A DNA stretch of 64,000 bases from Amorphophallus konjac. Taxonomy: Eukaryota > Streptophyta > Magnoliopsida > Alismatales > Araceae. The notes beneath the pieces are model-generated. The model saw only the letters and a program-made list of their open reading frames with translations. It searched no databases and was not told where the DNA came from. The stretch spans positions 35,984,708-36,048,707 of the forward strand of contig CM040127.1 of NCBI GenBank assembly GCA_022559845.1, read 5' to 3'. Numbering within the stretch: the stretch's first letter is position 1; each line of letters starts with the position of its first letter. Shown here in pieces: positions 21,853 to 31,411 of the stretch. Both the position numbers and the translations under genes were made by a program.

Positions 21853-23172
21853 ATCAACAAAGAGGAGGGAAAGAATTTAGAGGGGAAGGAACAAGAGAAA
21901 TCATCTGGCTGGCATTCTGAACAAGTAGTTCAGGAATAAGCATTCTAAAACACAGAGTCTTCAGTCATATGAATTTAGAAATAGCTTTCAGATAGAGTTC
22001 TGTTTTAAAGATTATAAAAATTAGACTTCATGCACTACATTCATTGGATAAGTTTGCTGTGCATGATAAAGCAATAAACCAGAATCACATTTGAGCATGC
22101 GAGATTCAGTTTCAAAATATCGTACTTTCTTAGACTCAGTAAAAAATTGTTAAGAGATACCAGGTCATGTATTGAAATTAAACAATTTGGCATACCTGAA
22201 TTTTCTTTTGAAGGAACATCATTTTCAATTTTTATTTTATTAAGGGCATTCAGGTACCATTTATCTTTTTACGTAAGGGTACACATTTATCAGACGCCAG
22301 TACCCCTAGATACTCAACATAATGAACCATTCTGCCTATGATCAAATTCAATAGAACTGATTTACACCTTTTTGTGTGAGGGTACACGTTTATCAGACGC
22401 CAGTTACCCCCAGGTACTCTGTGAAACCACCCTACTGTTTTGATCATTTATACAGAGGTAACTGATACACCTCATGACTTAAGTATTGTCTATTTCTTTG
22501 ATGGATCACTCAGTTTCTCAGTGATTTACCAGTCATTGCTCTGCCAACATTATTTTTCAATTATTTTTCAAGATTTTCAACATTTTCTTAGCTGTCCTTT
22601 ATTAGTTTCATAATGACTTGTTTAAGAACAATACACATACTTAGCCTTCTCTAACAGGATTTCAGATGAGTTTTCAGAATTCAGATACAATTAACTTTGT
22701 CTGACATGTAATGAAATAGGGGTTGAGAGCTTTATCAATTATCAGCATTCTTATTTTCTGATTGCAATCTTTAAACTCTAAAGATTATAAAATTTAAACC
22801 ATTAAGTCAGTCTTTAAGCAATTAAAATTCTTATAAAGGAAGACGTATGTTTTCTATTGCTTAAGAATTAGAACTGACTAACAGATTACCATAATGTCAG
22901 ACTCAACTCATCAGGGTCAAGGAATGAATGAATTCACGAGAGACAAGAATATGAGTTGCAATGAAGTTGATACCCTCTCTGAATTACATACAACACTCCC
23001 CCTGTCTATATGCATGAAGTTATGATATGCATGTTATGCAATGAATATGTCATGAAGAATGTGAATGTGATGCATACAACGTTTGATCCATTATTCAACT
23101 GCCACATAGTTTTATTCAGACAAACAAGTTTAAAAGCGAGATATTCAACCCAACTGAATTCTATTCATCATG
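21853..23172 (-). other. 3' non-coding region of the Copia element
   Basis: AT-rich, with no env-like frame. Holds two copies of a ~32-bp repeat (22275-22306 and 22378-22410) with core TTTATCAGACGCCAGT. A further purine tract lies at about 22990-23003. Confidence 0.6.
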
Positions 23173-24786
23173 CTAAAATTTACACAAGCCAAGTTCTCTT
23201 CTAAGAAATTTAAACCTTTCATTCCCTGGTGGCTTAGTAAAGATATCAGCAATTTGTTTTTCAGTTTCAATGAAATTCAGTTCAATTTCCTTTTTATTAA
23301 CAGCATCTCTCAGAAAATGATGTTTGATCTCTATGTGTTTAGTCCTAGAATGATGAACATGATTTTTAGCTAAACATATAGCACTAGTATTATCACACAA
23401 CATTGGAATACATTCCAGTTTTATTTGATAATCAGCCAGTTGGTGCTTGATCCAGAGTACTTGGGCTGCACAGTTGCCAGCTGCGACATATTCAGCCTCA
23501 GTTGTGGACAAAGCAATTGTGTGTTGCTTCTTAGATGCCCAAGATACTAGACAGCCACCAAGGAATTGACAGTAGCCACTAGTACTTTTTCTTTCTACTC
23601 GACACCCAGCATAGTATGCATCAGTATAGGCTAGAAGTTCTAACTCACACTTGACAGGATACCAAAGACCAAGCTCTTGGGTGCCTAGTAGATACCTAAA
23701 AATTCTTTTCACAGATTTAAGATGTGACTCTTTAGGACTAGCCTGAAATCTAGAGCATAAACACACTGCAAACTGAATATCAGGCCTAGATGATGTAAGA
23801 TATAAAAGGGATCTGATCATACCTCTATATAGCTTTTGGTCCACTGGTTTACCTTTAGGATCTGTATCTAAGCTGGTCGAGGTACCCATTGGAGCAGCTA
23901 TTTCTTTGAGGTCATCCATCTTGTATTTCTTCAGTAAATCCCTTATGTACTTGGACTGAGAGATGAAGATGCAATCTTTTGATTGTGTAACCTGCAGTCC
24001 AAGAAATAATTTGAGCTCGCCCATTGAGCTCATTTCAAATTCATTAGTCATAATTTGAGAAAACTCCTCACACAGTTTGGGGTTAGTTGACCCAAAAACA
24101 ATGTCATCCACATAAATTTGAATAATAAGAATATCTGAATGACTTACCTTAGTGAACAAGGTTTGATCAACTACACCTCTTGTGAAGTTCTTATCTGTGA
24201 GGAATTTGCTCAACCTGTCATACCAAGCTCTAGGAGCTTTCTTAAGACCATAGAGAGCCTTTTTAAGTTTATAAACATGATTGGGGAAGTCTAAACATTC
24301 AAAACCAAGAGGCTGCCTCACATAGACATCCTCACTGATTTCCCCATTCAGAAAAGTAGATGTTACATCCATCTGCTGAAGATTTATTCCTAGGGAACAT
24401 GCATAAGCTAATAAAATTCTGATTGCTTCTAACCTGGCTACAGGGGCAAAAGACTCTTCAAAGTCTATTCCAAATTCCTGATTATACCCCTGAGCTACAA
24501 GTCTGGCCTTATTCTTAATCACATTCCCTGATTCATCAGTTTTATTCCTGAAGACCCATTTAGTCCCTATGATTGTTTCATGATCAGGAGGTGGGACCAA
24601 GTGCCACACCTTATTCCTGTCAAATTGATTGAGCTCCTCATGCATGGCATTAATCCAATGCACATCCTTGAGAGCACAGTCAATGGACTTGGGTTCTACA
24701 TGTGAAACAAAAGCAAATGTATTCAATTCATTTTGAATTCTTAAATGGCCTCTAGTCCTAGGAGGGTCATGCAAATTGCCAATCAC
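23173..24786 (-). pseudogene. pol: reverse transcriptase and RNase H of the Copia element
   Basis: A 537-codon frame. It starts just before the RVT_2 domain: [38 protein letters not shown], then the catalytic box YVDDI at about residues 225-229, and GRxW-type tail ...FLGLQV. RNase H follows with [29 protein letters not shown] and ADIFTKP, ending LRRELGLC. The frame is open and full-length for these two domains, but upstream integrase sequence is out of frame and damaged. The Asp expected after TDA in the first RNase H motif is Tyr. Codons before residue 10 belong to the degraded linker. Confidence 0.92.
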
Positions 24787-25827
24787 ATTATCTACAGGAT
24801 GATCTTTAGATATCTAATGTTGACAATTTCATCATCATGATTTTCATTTACTTCCCCCTGAACTGTAGGCTCTTCTCCATTAAGCTCTTCATTTTCTTCC
24901 TCATCTTCGGATTTGTCTACAGGATTCCCTTCTTTCAGAATATCACCATTGTCTTCATTCCTGCATTGACCAATATTGTCTTTACCAAAGATTCATTAAA
25001 AATAATATGTGGAGATTCTTCGACAGATTTGGAATTCAGATTATACACTCTATATGCTCGGGTGTTTTCAGAATAACCAAGAAAGATTCCTGGTTCACCT
25101 TTAGGTTCAAATTTATCAAGGTCTCTTTTGTCATTTATGTGAATAAAGCATTTGTAATCAAAAACCTTGAAATGAGAAATTTAAGGTTTCTTACCCTTTA
25201 TAATTTCATAGGGTGTTTTCTGGGTAGAAGGTCTTACCATAGCTCTGTTAATTACATAACATGCAGTATTTACTGTTTCAGCCCAGAACTTCCTTGGCAG
25301 ACCACCTTCAACTAAGAGTGTACGACCCATCTCCACTAAGGTTCTGTTTCTCCTCTCCACAACTCCATTCTGCTCGGGTGTTCTTGGTGAGGAGAACTTG
25401 TGATGAATTCCACTTGTCCTGCAGAAATCATCAAACTGTAAGTTTTCAAACTCACCTCCATGATCAGTTAAAATATTTTCAACTTTCTGGTTTATTTTAA
25501 GACAGAACTCCTGAAATTCTGTGAATGCATCACTTTTATGTGATAAGAAATATACCCAAGTGTACCTAGAGAAGTCATCTACCATGACAAACTCATACTT
25601 CCTCCCTGATAAGCTGACAGACCTGGTTGGTCCAAAGAGGTCCATGTGTATCAGCTCATAGGGCTTAGAAGACAGATTTTATGTTCTAAATTTGAATGAC
25701 TTTCTAGTTAACTTGGACTGAGCACATGCATCACAGAGTTTATTTTCTTTCTTAAAGGAAACTTCAAGAAGTCCTCTAACCATGCTGTGCTTATTTAATT
25801 TATGCAAAACTGTGTAACTAGCATGGC
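24787..25827 (-). pseudogene. pol: integrase of the Copia element, broken
   Basis: The catalytic core is open at 25645-25181: MDLFGP (first Asp), ILTDHGGEF (second Asp), EQNGVVERRN (Glu), then WAETVNTACYVINR. Upstream, an HHCC finger reads HASYTVLHKLNKHSMVRGLL...CDACAQSK, with a stop in the linker near 25680. Downstream, KVFGCKCFIHIN and FLGYSENTRAYRVYN belong to the integrase C-terminal part and fall in other frames, so there are at least two frameshifts plus one stop. Confidence 0.85.
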
Positions 25828-26312
25828 CTATGCTAAATCTTCTTTGCTAGCAGTGAGGCATAGGTTAGAATGTTGTATGTCATCTAAGTCTATCATGTAA
25901 GTATTATTTATTCTTTTACCAGAGAATTTAATAATTTCGGAATCAGGTTCAAAAACTTTACAGCATTGAGAGTCAAAGAGAACTTTATACCCTTTAACAC
26001 ATAGCTGGCTGATGCTAAGTAAGTTATATGCTAAACCTTCAACCAGCATGACATCTTCAATGCAACAGGTAGTACACTTACCTACCATACCTGTCCCGAC
26101 AATCTTACCCTTTGTGTTGCTACCAAAGGTGACAAGGCCTCCATGTGTCTCTGTCAGCATGCAGAATTTGGCCTTATCTCCTGTCATATGCCTAGAGCAA
26201 CCGCTATCCAAGTACCACAGATTGTTCTTGGCTGCCAGGCATACCTGCACACACAATCAGGTAGAGAAGTTTGGAACCCAAGTCTGATTGGGCTCCAGAG
26301 CAGATGAAATAG
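25828..26312 (-). pseudogene. pol: aspartic protease of the Copia element
   Basis: The frame contains the active-site motif WYLDSGCSRHMTGD and the downstream LLSISQLC and VLFDSQCCKV segments typical of Copia protease. The homologous frame extends slightly upstream to about 26312 (NQTWVPNFST), interrupted by one stop. The frame ends at 25828, just before the integrase finger, where the reading frame is lost. Confidence 0.85.
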
Positions 26313-26339
26313 AAGCAAAGCAAGAAAGCAGACTTTTAG

Positions 26340-27378
26340 GAATCCACATTTGTTTAAAAGAATTTTGTTCAGTGGATTTTACAGCATGGAGGCCTTGGAT
26401 TTAATTCTAGTGCAAAAAAAAGTTTTGGAATGAAGACTATTTCATTTGTAGCACAAAAAGAGAAAGGACCTCTGATTAACATGAATTCAAAAATTTCTGC
26501 GAATAAAACTGTTAATCTGAAGAAGACCAGTGCTGAGGAGAAGGGCAAACAAAAGATTAGTGAGCCTAGTAGAGCTGGTACATCCAAGCAAAATCCTAAA
26601 GCTCAGTCTCAGGTTAGGGGTCAGCCTACACATGCACATAAACCCCATGTTAAGGTCACCAAGTCTCCACCACCACCACCATTTCAGAAGAAGAAAAGCA
26701 ACAAATAGATAAAGAAAAAACCCATTGCTCTGAAAGCTGGTACCAACAAATCCAGCCGATCCAGCTCTAGTGGATCATCATCCGAGGAGAGCCTGACTGG
26801 AGAAGAAATAGATCGTGATGAGTTAGCAATGATCACCAGGGAATTCAGGCGGTTCCTCAGGAGAGAAGGAAGGCAATTCAGCCAAAGGAAACATGGTGGC
26901 GGCCGACGGGATACAAGGTATAAATATAATCCTACAAAGAAAACTGAAACTAATACATGTTACCAATGCAGGAAGACCGGCCATCTGAAAGCTGATTGTC
27001 TAGAGAACCAGAAGCACAAGGACAAGTCCAAGAGAATGAACACTCAAAGGAAAGCCATGGTAAGTACTTGGAGTGATGAGGACGAAGGTTCCTTGAGCAA
27101 CAATTCTTACAGTGAGGAAGAAGCTGAAAAGCCCATTTGCCTTATGGCAACTAGCTCTGAAGATACAGAGGAAGACTCAGATGAGGTATCCTCTCGATTC
27201 GATAATTTCACTATTGCTGATTGGGTAGATGCCTATCATGACATAGCTGATAAAGCAGATGATATCAGAAAGGAAAATAGGCATCTAAGAAGAAAGATAA
27301 ATTCCATGCAAAATGACACAACTCTAACTGATAAAATTGCATGTCTAGAATCTGAGAATAGTAAGCTGAAACTCACAT
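26340..27378 (+). pseudogene. gag: gag fragment in inverted orientation within the Copia element
   Basis: On the + strand, opposite to the rest of the element: GGLGFNSSAKKSFG (about 26378-26425), a Lys/Pro-rich linker, one stop at 26706-26708, ALKAGTNKSSRSSSSG, EIDRDELAMITREFRRFLRR, the CCHC knuckle CYQCRKTGHLKADC near 26960-27000, an acidic stretch and a coiled coil to ENSKLKL. It then runs straight into the inverted PBS at 27379. The N-terminal gag half is missing. The GGLGF linker resembles sequence that in Sireviruses lies after the coiled coil, so the block may be permuted as well as inverted. Confidence 0.8.
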
Positions 27379-27390
27379 GCTCTGATACCA
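27379..27390 (-). other. primer binding site, initiator-Met tRNA
   Basis: GCTCTGATACCA on +, i.e. TGGTATCAGAGC on the minus strand, two bases from the LTR end at 27393. This is the standard plant iMet PBS and fixes the element orientation as minus. Confidence 0.9.
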
Positions 27391-28205
27391 ACTGTTATGT
27401 TAGATGGAAGCACTCTATCACCACGGAGAGTGGATCTAGAGGGGGGTGAATAGATCGATGGCCTAATTAAAATCAAGATAAGGCTCTAATGCGGAATTAA
27501 AACGAGCAGCTGATGAACACTTGAATGAGCACAAATATATCAGAATAAAGCCGATCACAGTAATTGCGGACCTAAGCAATCATCTATTATGATACGAACG
27601 ATTGAACTAAAATCACAAGAACCACCAGGCAATCACACAGTAGACAGCAATTTTAAGGTGGTTCGATCTCAACCCAGAGATCTACGTCCACCCCACACTC
27701 TAACTAGAGTGTGGATTCCGCTGACTCATAGCTTGAACCGCTGGGCGATACAGCTTAGCCTACAACCACTGAGCTTCACAGCTTGCTGTCAGAGACCGAG
27801 TCTCGCCCGCTGAGGATTACAGCTTCATCTGTCCAGAGGCAGCACCTCTGCAAACCCGCTGGGGATTACAGCTTATCCGTCCAGAGGCAACACCTCTGCA
27901 AACGCTGACTCACAGCTTAGAAACAAGAGTATCGGAAATAAGAAAAATAGAATCAAACGAAAATGGGAAAACCCAAAAACATGTAGCTCAGAATGAGCAG
28001 TATCAGCTCTGGTATCTGAACCAAGAGACTGATTAACAAGCTCTCGAACAAACTCTCTCAACTCATCTCTCTCAATCTTCTCTTCTCTCTTTTTCTTCTT
28101 CTCTCTGCTTTTCTTCTCTGTGGATCTCGGTGGCTCTCTGCTGCTACAGTTTTTCTGCTTGAGCTTCACGTCTTCGATCAGCCTTCTTCTGAGGAAGAAG
28201 ACTTC

Positions 28206-28213
28206 CTTTTATA
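28206..28213 (-). promoter_or_regulatory. TATA box of the Copia LTR
   Basis: TATAAAAG on the minus strand, placed between the U3 motif array and a CT-rich stretch, about 1.64 kb from the LTR 5' end. Confidence 0.7.
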
Positions 28214-28409
28214 CCAGCAGCAATAGGATAAGACGTGTGGCTTCCACATTTCCCGCCCAAAGGCTTGGACCACGTGGCAGCATCCAGGCTGGGTTGCATT
28301 CCACGTGTCACAATCTGGGCACCTCGTCCATCCTTGGATCACGAGCCATGTCATCAATCTCTGCAAATAGTCCCTGTCAGACAGACGAAAGGAATATCAG
28401 TTTAAGTCT

Positions 28410-29790
28410 AACAGCTTGTACAGATTTTATGAAGGCAATGCAGTGTGTAGACTTTGCAATGTATAGACTTTGCAAAGCGAAGCTATGCCATGTACAGACT
28501 TTATATAGGCAATGCTTGAGCATGTATAGACTTCATATATGCAGTGCTATGACATGTGCAGACTTCGTGCAATGCATGAAGAAGCAATGTATAGACATGG
28601 AGAGCAATGTGCAACCAATGTACATACTTTGCAATGCATAGACTTAAGGCATGAGAACACAATGCACCATGTACAGACTATGCGATATGCAACCAGACGA
28701 TGTCTAGACTTTGATGAATTGATGCACAACAAAAAGACGACTCTATCCTAGGCGTCAGATTCAAAATGGACGCCCCTAGTGATGGGCGTCAAATTTCAAG
28801 CATAATAGAATGTATAGACTTTCTACCGCATCAAGGCAACCATGATGATGTGCAATGTTCAGACTTGACCAAGACAACTGGACGATGTACATACTTGAGC
28901 AAAACAAGGTCTGTACAGACTTGAGAGTTCACAATGTATAGACTTAGCCAAGACTTCAGCTCATGTAGTGCAGTGTACAGACTTTAGAGACAATGCATGA
29001 ACAAACGATGCGATGTACAAACTTGAGAAAGGAATGTGCAGACTTGATGCAATGCAAGACAAACGAATGTATAGACTTTCACGATGTATGGACTTGCCAA
29101 AGGAAGGGCTGTGCAGATTTGAGCAAAGCACGATGTATAGACTTTGGCAAAGCAAGGGTTGTACAGACTTCAAAGCTCAACTGAGACGGTGGATGTACAG
29201 ACTTTGCATGAGATGCTAGACGCTGTACAGACTTGGAGATAATGTATGCTGCAATGTATAGACTTGGTCTTACAATGCATAGACTTGATAGACGATGCAT
29301 AAGACGATGCATGAGATGATGCATTGTATAGACTTCTAAATGTTGACGGACAATGTATGGACTTGGCATAAGACGCTGCATGAGACGATGGACAAAGTAC
29401 AGACTTTACTACGTGCAAGCTACATGACAATGTATGGGCTTAGCGTGCAATGCAGCAAGACGTTAAGTAAGACGGACGATGTACAGACTTTAAGTCCACT
29501 TTAGATGCTGAGTGAGACGGACGATGTACAGACTTCAAGTCCACTTGAGACGCTGAGTGAGACGGACTTCACCGACTGTACAGACTTGAATGCGTGCTTG
29601 CAACACGATGTATAGACATTGCCAGTGCGAGCAATGCAGCAATGTATAGACTTTGCCATACCCAAGGCGATGTACAGACATGCTGGCAATGAGTGTACAG
29701 ACTATGTATGCGTGAGAGAGTAATGTACAGACATGCAAAGTATAGACTATGCTGAAGGTGATGATGCAAGGAAGTATAGACTGTATAGAC
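28410..29790. repeat. array of more than 40 copies of an 11-bp motif in Copia U3
   Basis: Consensus TGTAYAGACTT on the + strand (AAGTCTRTACA in element sense). Variants TGTACAGACTT and TGTATAGACTT alternate. Copies are 14-60 bp apart without fixed period, embedded in varied AT-rich spacers with frequent AATG or GATG just before the motif. The array ends about 200 bp upstream of the TATA box. Confidence 0.9.
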
Positions 29791-29855
29791 TTGTGACTCA
29801 TAATGTGTTACTATCATCAAAACTACAGATCATCAAAAATAACAGGGGCACAACA

Positions 29856-30470
29856 AAAGCTTCATCCTATGGAGATCTTCATCCTTTGAAGTCCCAATTG
29901 GAGAAAAACTAATAAACCCTTCTTTTCCCCTTACTCTTTTCTTTAGTTCATATTCATGTTCATGCATCATAGTTTTATTATTATTTCCATCATCTCAACC
30001 ACGTTGAGAATCTCCCTTAATGCAACACTTGCACATCTCCCTTATTTTCTTCATATTATCATTTTTTACTCACCCTTTGCATAGGGGTTTAAGGGCCAAC
30101 ACCCAACAAGGTGTGTTCTTATACATGCTTTTCATGATTATTTCTATTATGAATTTGATGCTACACACACTTGGTTTCTAATCCATATCTTTATTTGGTG
30201 TTTATCTATTTTGCAATGGTAATCTATAAAGAAGAAGTCTCTTCACCAGCCAGCCGATAGGAAGAGAAGGTGACACTCACATCTCCTCTCTTTTATGGTA
30301 TTTATCATGATCCCTCATTTGCTTTTATTGTTATATCTTTTGAGGTAACTCCTCTGGCGATCACCTTTTCCCTTAACATCCACGCATGCTCTGCTCCCTT
30401 TTCTATCTCTTTCCTCTCTTTTTATATCTTATTATCCCTATTATTCTTTTAGTGTTATTTTCCATAATCC
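29856..30470. other. sequence between the Copia LTR and the hAT relic
   Basis: AT-rich DNA without recognisable gene or repeat. The first five bases, AAAGC, would be the Copia target duplication, but the other copy is lost. Confidence 0.4.
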
Positions 30471-30813
30471 ACACTCCACCCCTCCCTCCTTCTCTCTCAC
30501 AAACACAGAGTCACAGTGAGATAGAGTCCCCCCACCCCCTTCTTTATCTCTGCCTCTCTCAGTCTCTCTTTGTCTCTTGTTGTCTGTCTCTCTATCAGTA
30601 TCTCTCTCAGTCCCCGTGATGCCGTCTCTCGATTTGTCTCACTGTCTGAGACTGAGAGTTAGCTCTCTGTCCCACAATGAGGCAGAGGTCTGACTCTCTC
30701 TCTCTCTTTTTGTTGTTAAATCCACACAGAGAACTCCCCTCTCTCTCTTTCACCCTCTCAGTCAATCGCACACAAGTTTTCATTATTAATTTTTTACTTT
30801 TAAGTTATAACTG

Positions 30814-31411
30814 TTAAGTAATTAAATGTTGATGGAAGTATGCATATTGGCCTTGTGTAAATGATAAGAACAAGGTGAAGTGCGATCTTTGTGGCTTGAT
30901 TACTAATGCAGGATCAAGAGACAAAAGAAACATTTGATTGGTGGTTTTGGGGATGTGAAAAAATATCCAAACACTAATAGACAAATTGTTGAAAATATGC
31001 TCAGTTGGACTAACAAAAACAAAAGAAGAAAGCCAAATGAGAGTCTTCTGACTGAAGGATATTCTGATGATGAATGTGAAATGGAGGGACATGTGGATAA
31101 GTCCTGGCAAGGTTCTTCAGCATTGGACACTTCTGGAAAGAATTCGGAGACTAGCAAACCACCCAAATCTCAATCTAAAGGGCCAATTGATGCCTTCGCA
31201 AGAATGAGTACATAAGACTTTATTGATGTTAGAATAAGTGGGAAGAAAATTCAAACCACGTTGGAAAATAGATGGAACAAAGAAAACGAAAGGATGGTTG
31301 ATGAGTATGTTGTCACTCTATTTTATGAAGGTGGCATTCTACTCAATGTAGTCTGTCTAAAATGCTTTGGACATGCAATGGAGGCTATAAGACAGTTTGG
31401 ATCGGGATATA
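30814..31411 (+). pseudogene. hAT transposase, N-terminal part (BED finger to start of DUF659)
   Basis: Open mainly at 30934-31215: GGFGDVKKYPNTNRQ (the end of the BED finger), NKNKRRKPNES, SKGPIDAFARMST, then a TAA stop at 31213-31215 and further homologous residues to GSGY at the insertion point. The copy at 62190-61560 has the same order of motifs. Confidence 0.85.

Larger units (their letters stand above)
21568..29855 (-). mobile_element. Ty1/Copia retrotransposon, Sirevirus-like, rearranged
   Basis: Element sense is minus. A 2463-bp 5' LTR (27393-29855), an initiator-Met PBS, protease-integrase-RT-RNase H order, several polypurine tracts and a 116-bp remnant of the 3' LTR are present. 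The CCHC gag, the RT sequence ([11 protein letters not shown]) and the RNase H ending RRELGLC fit the Sirevirus/Maximus lineage. The gag region is on the opposite strand, and most of the 3' LTR is lost at the junction with the LARD fragment, so no TSD can be checked. Confidence 0.88.
27393..29855 (-). repeat. 5' LTR of the Copia element (2463 bp)
   Basis: Starts TGTTATGTTAGATGG next to the PBS and ends GGGGCACAACA. The outer 116 bp are repeated at 21568-21683. In element sense it has a U3 with a dense motif array (29790-28410), TATAAAAG (28206-28213), then R/U5 with two tandem ~48-bp units (27807-27854 and 27856-27902), each holding CAGAGGC-CACCTCTG hairpins. Confidence 0.9.

Noticed and set aside
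28410..29790. CRISPR-like array
   Set aside because: Plant nuclear context, motif only 11 bp, variable spacing from 14 to 60 bp and degenerate copies. An LTR motif cluster instead.
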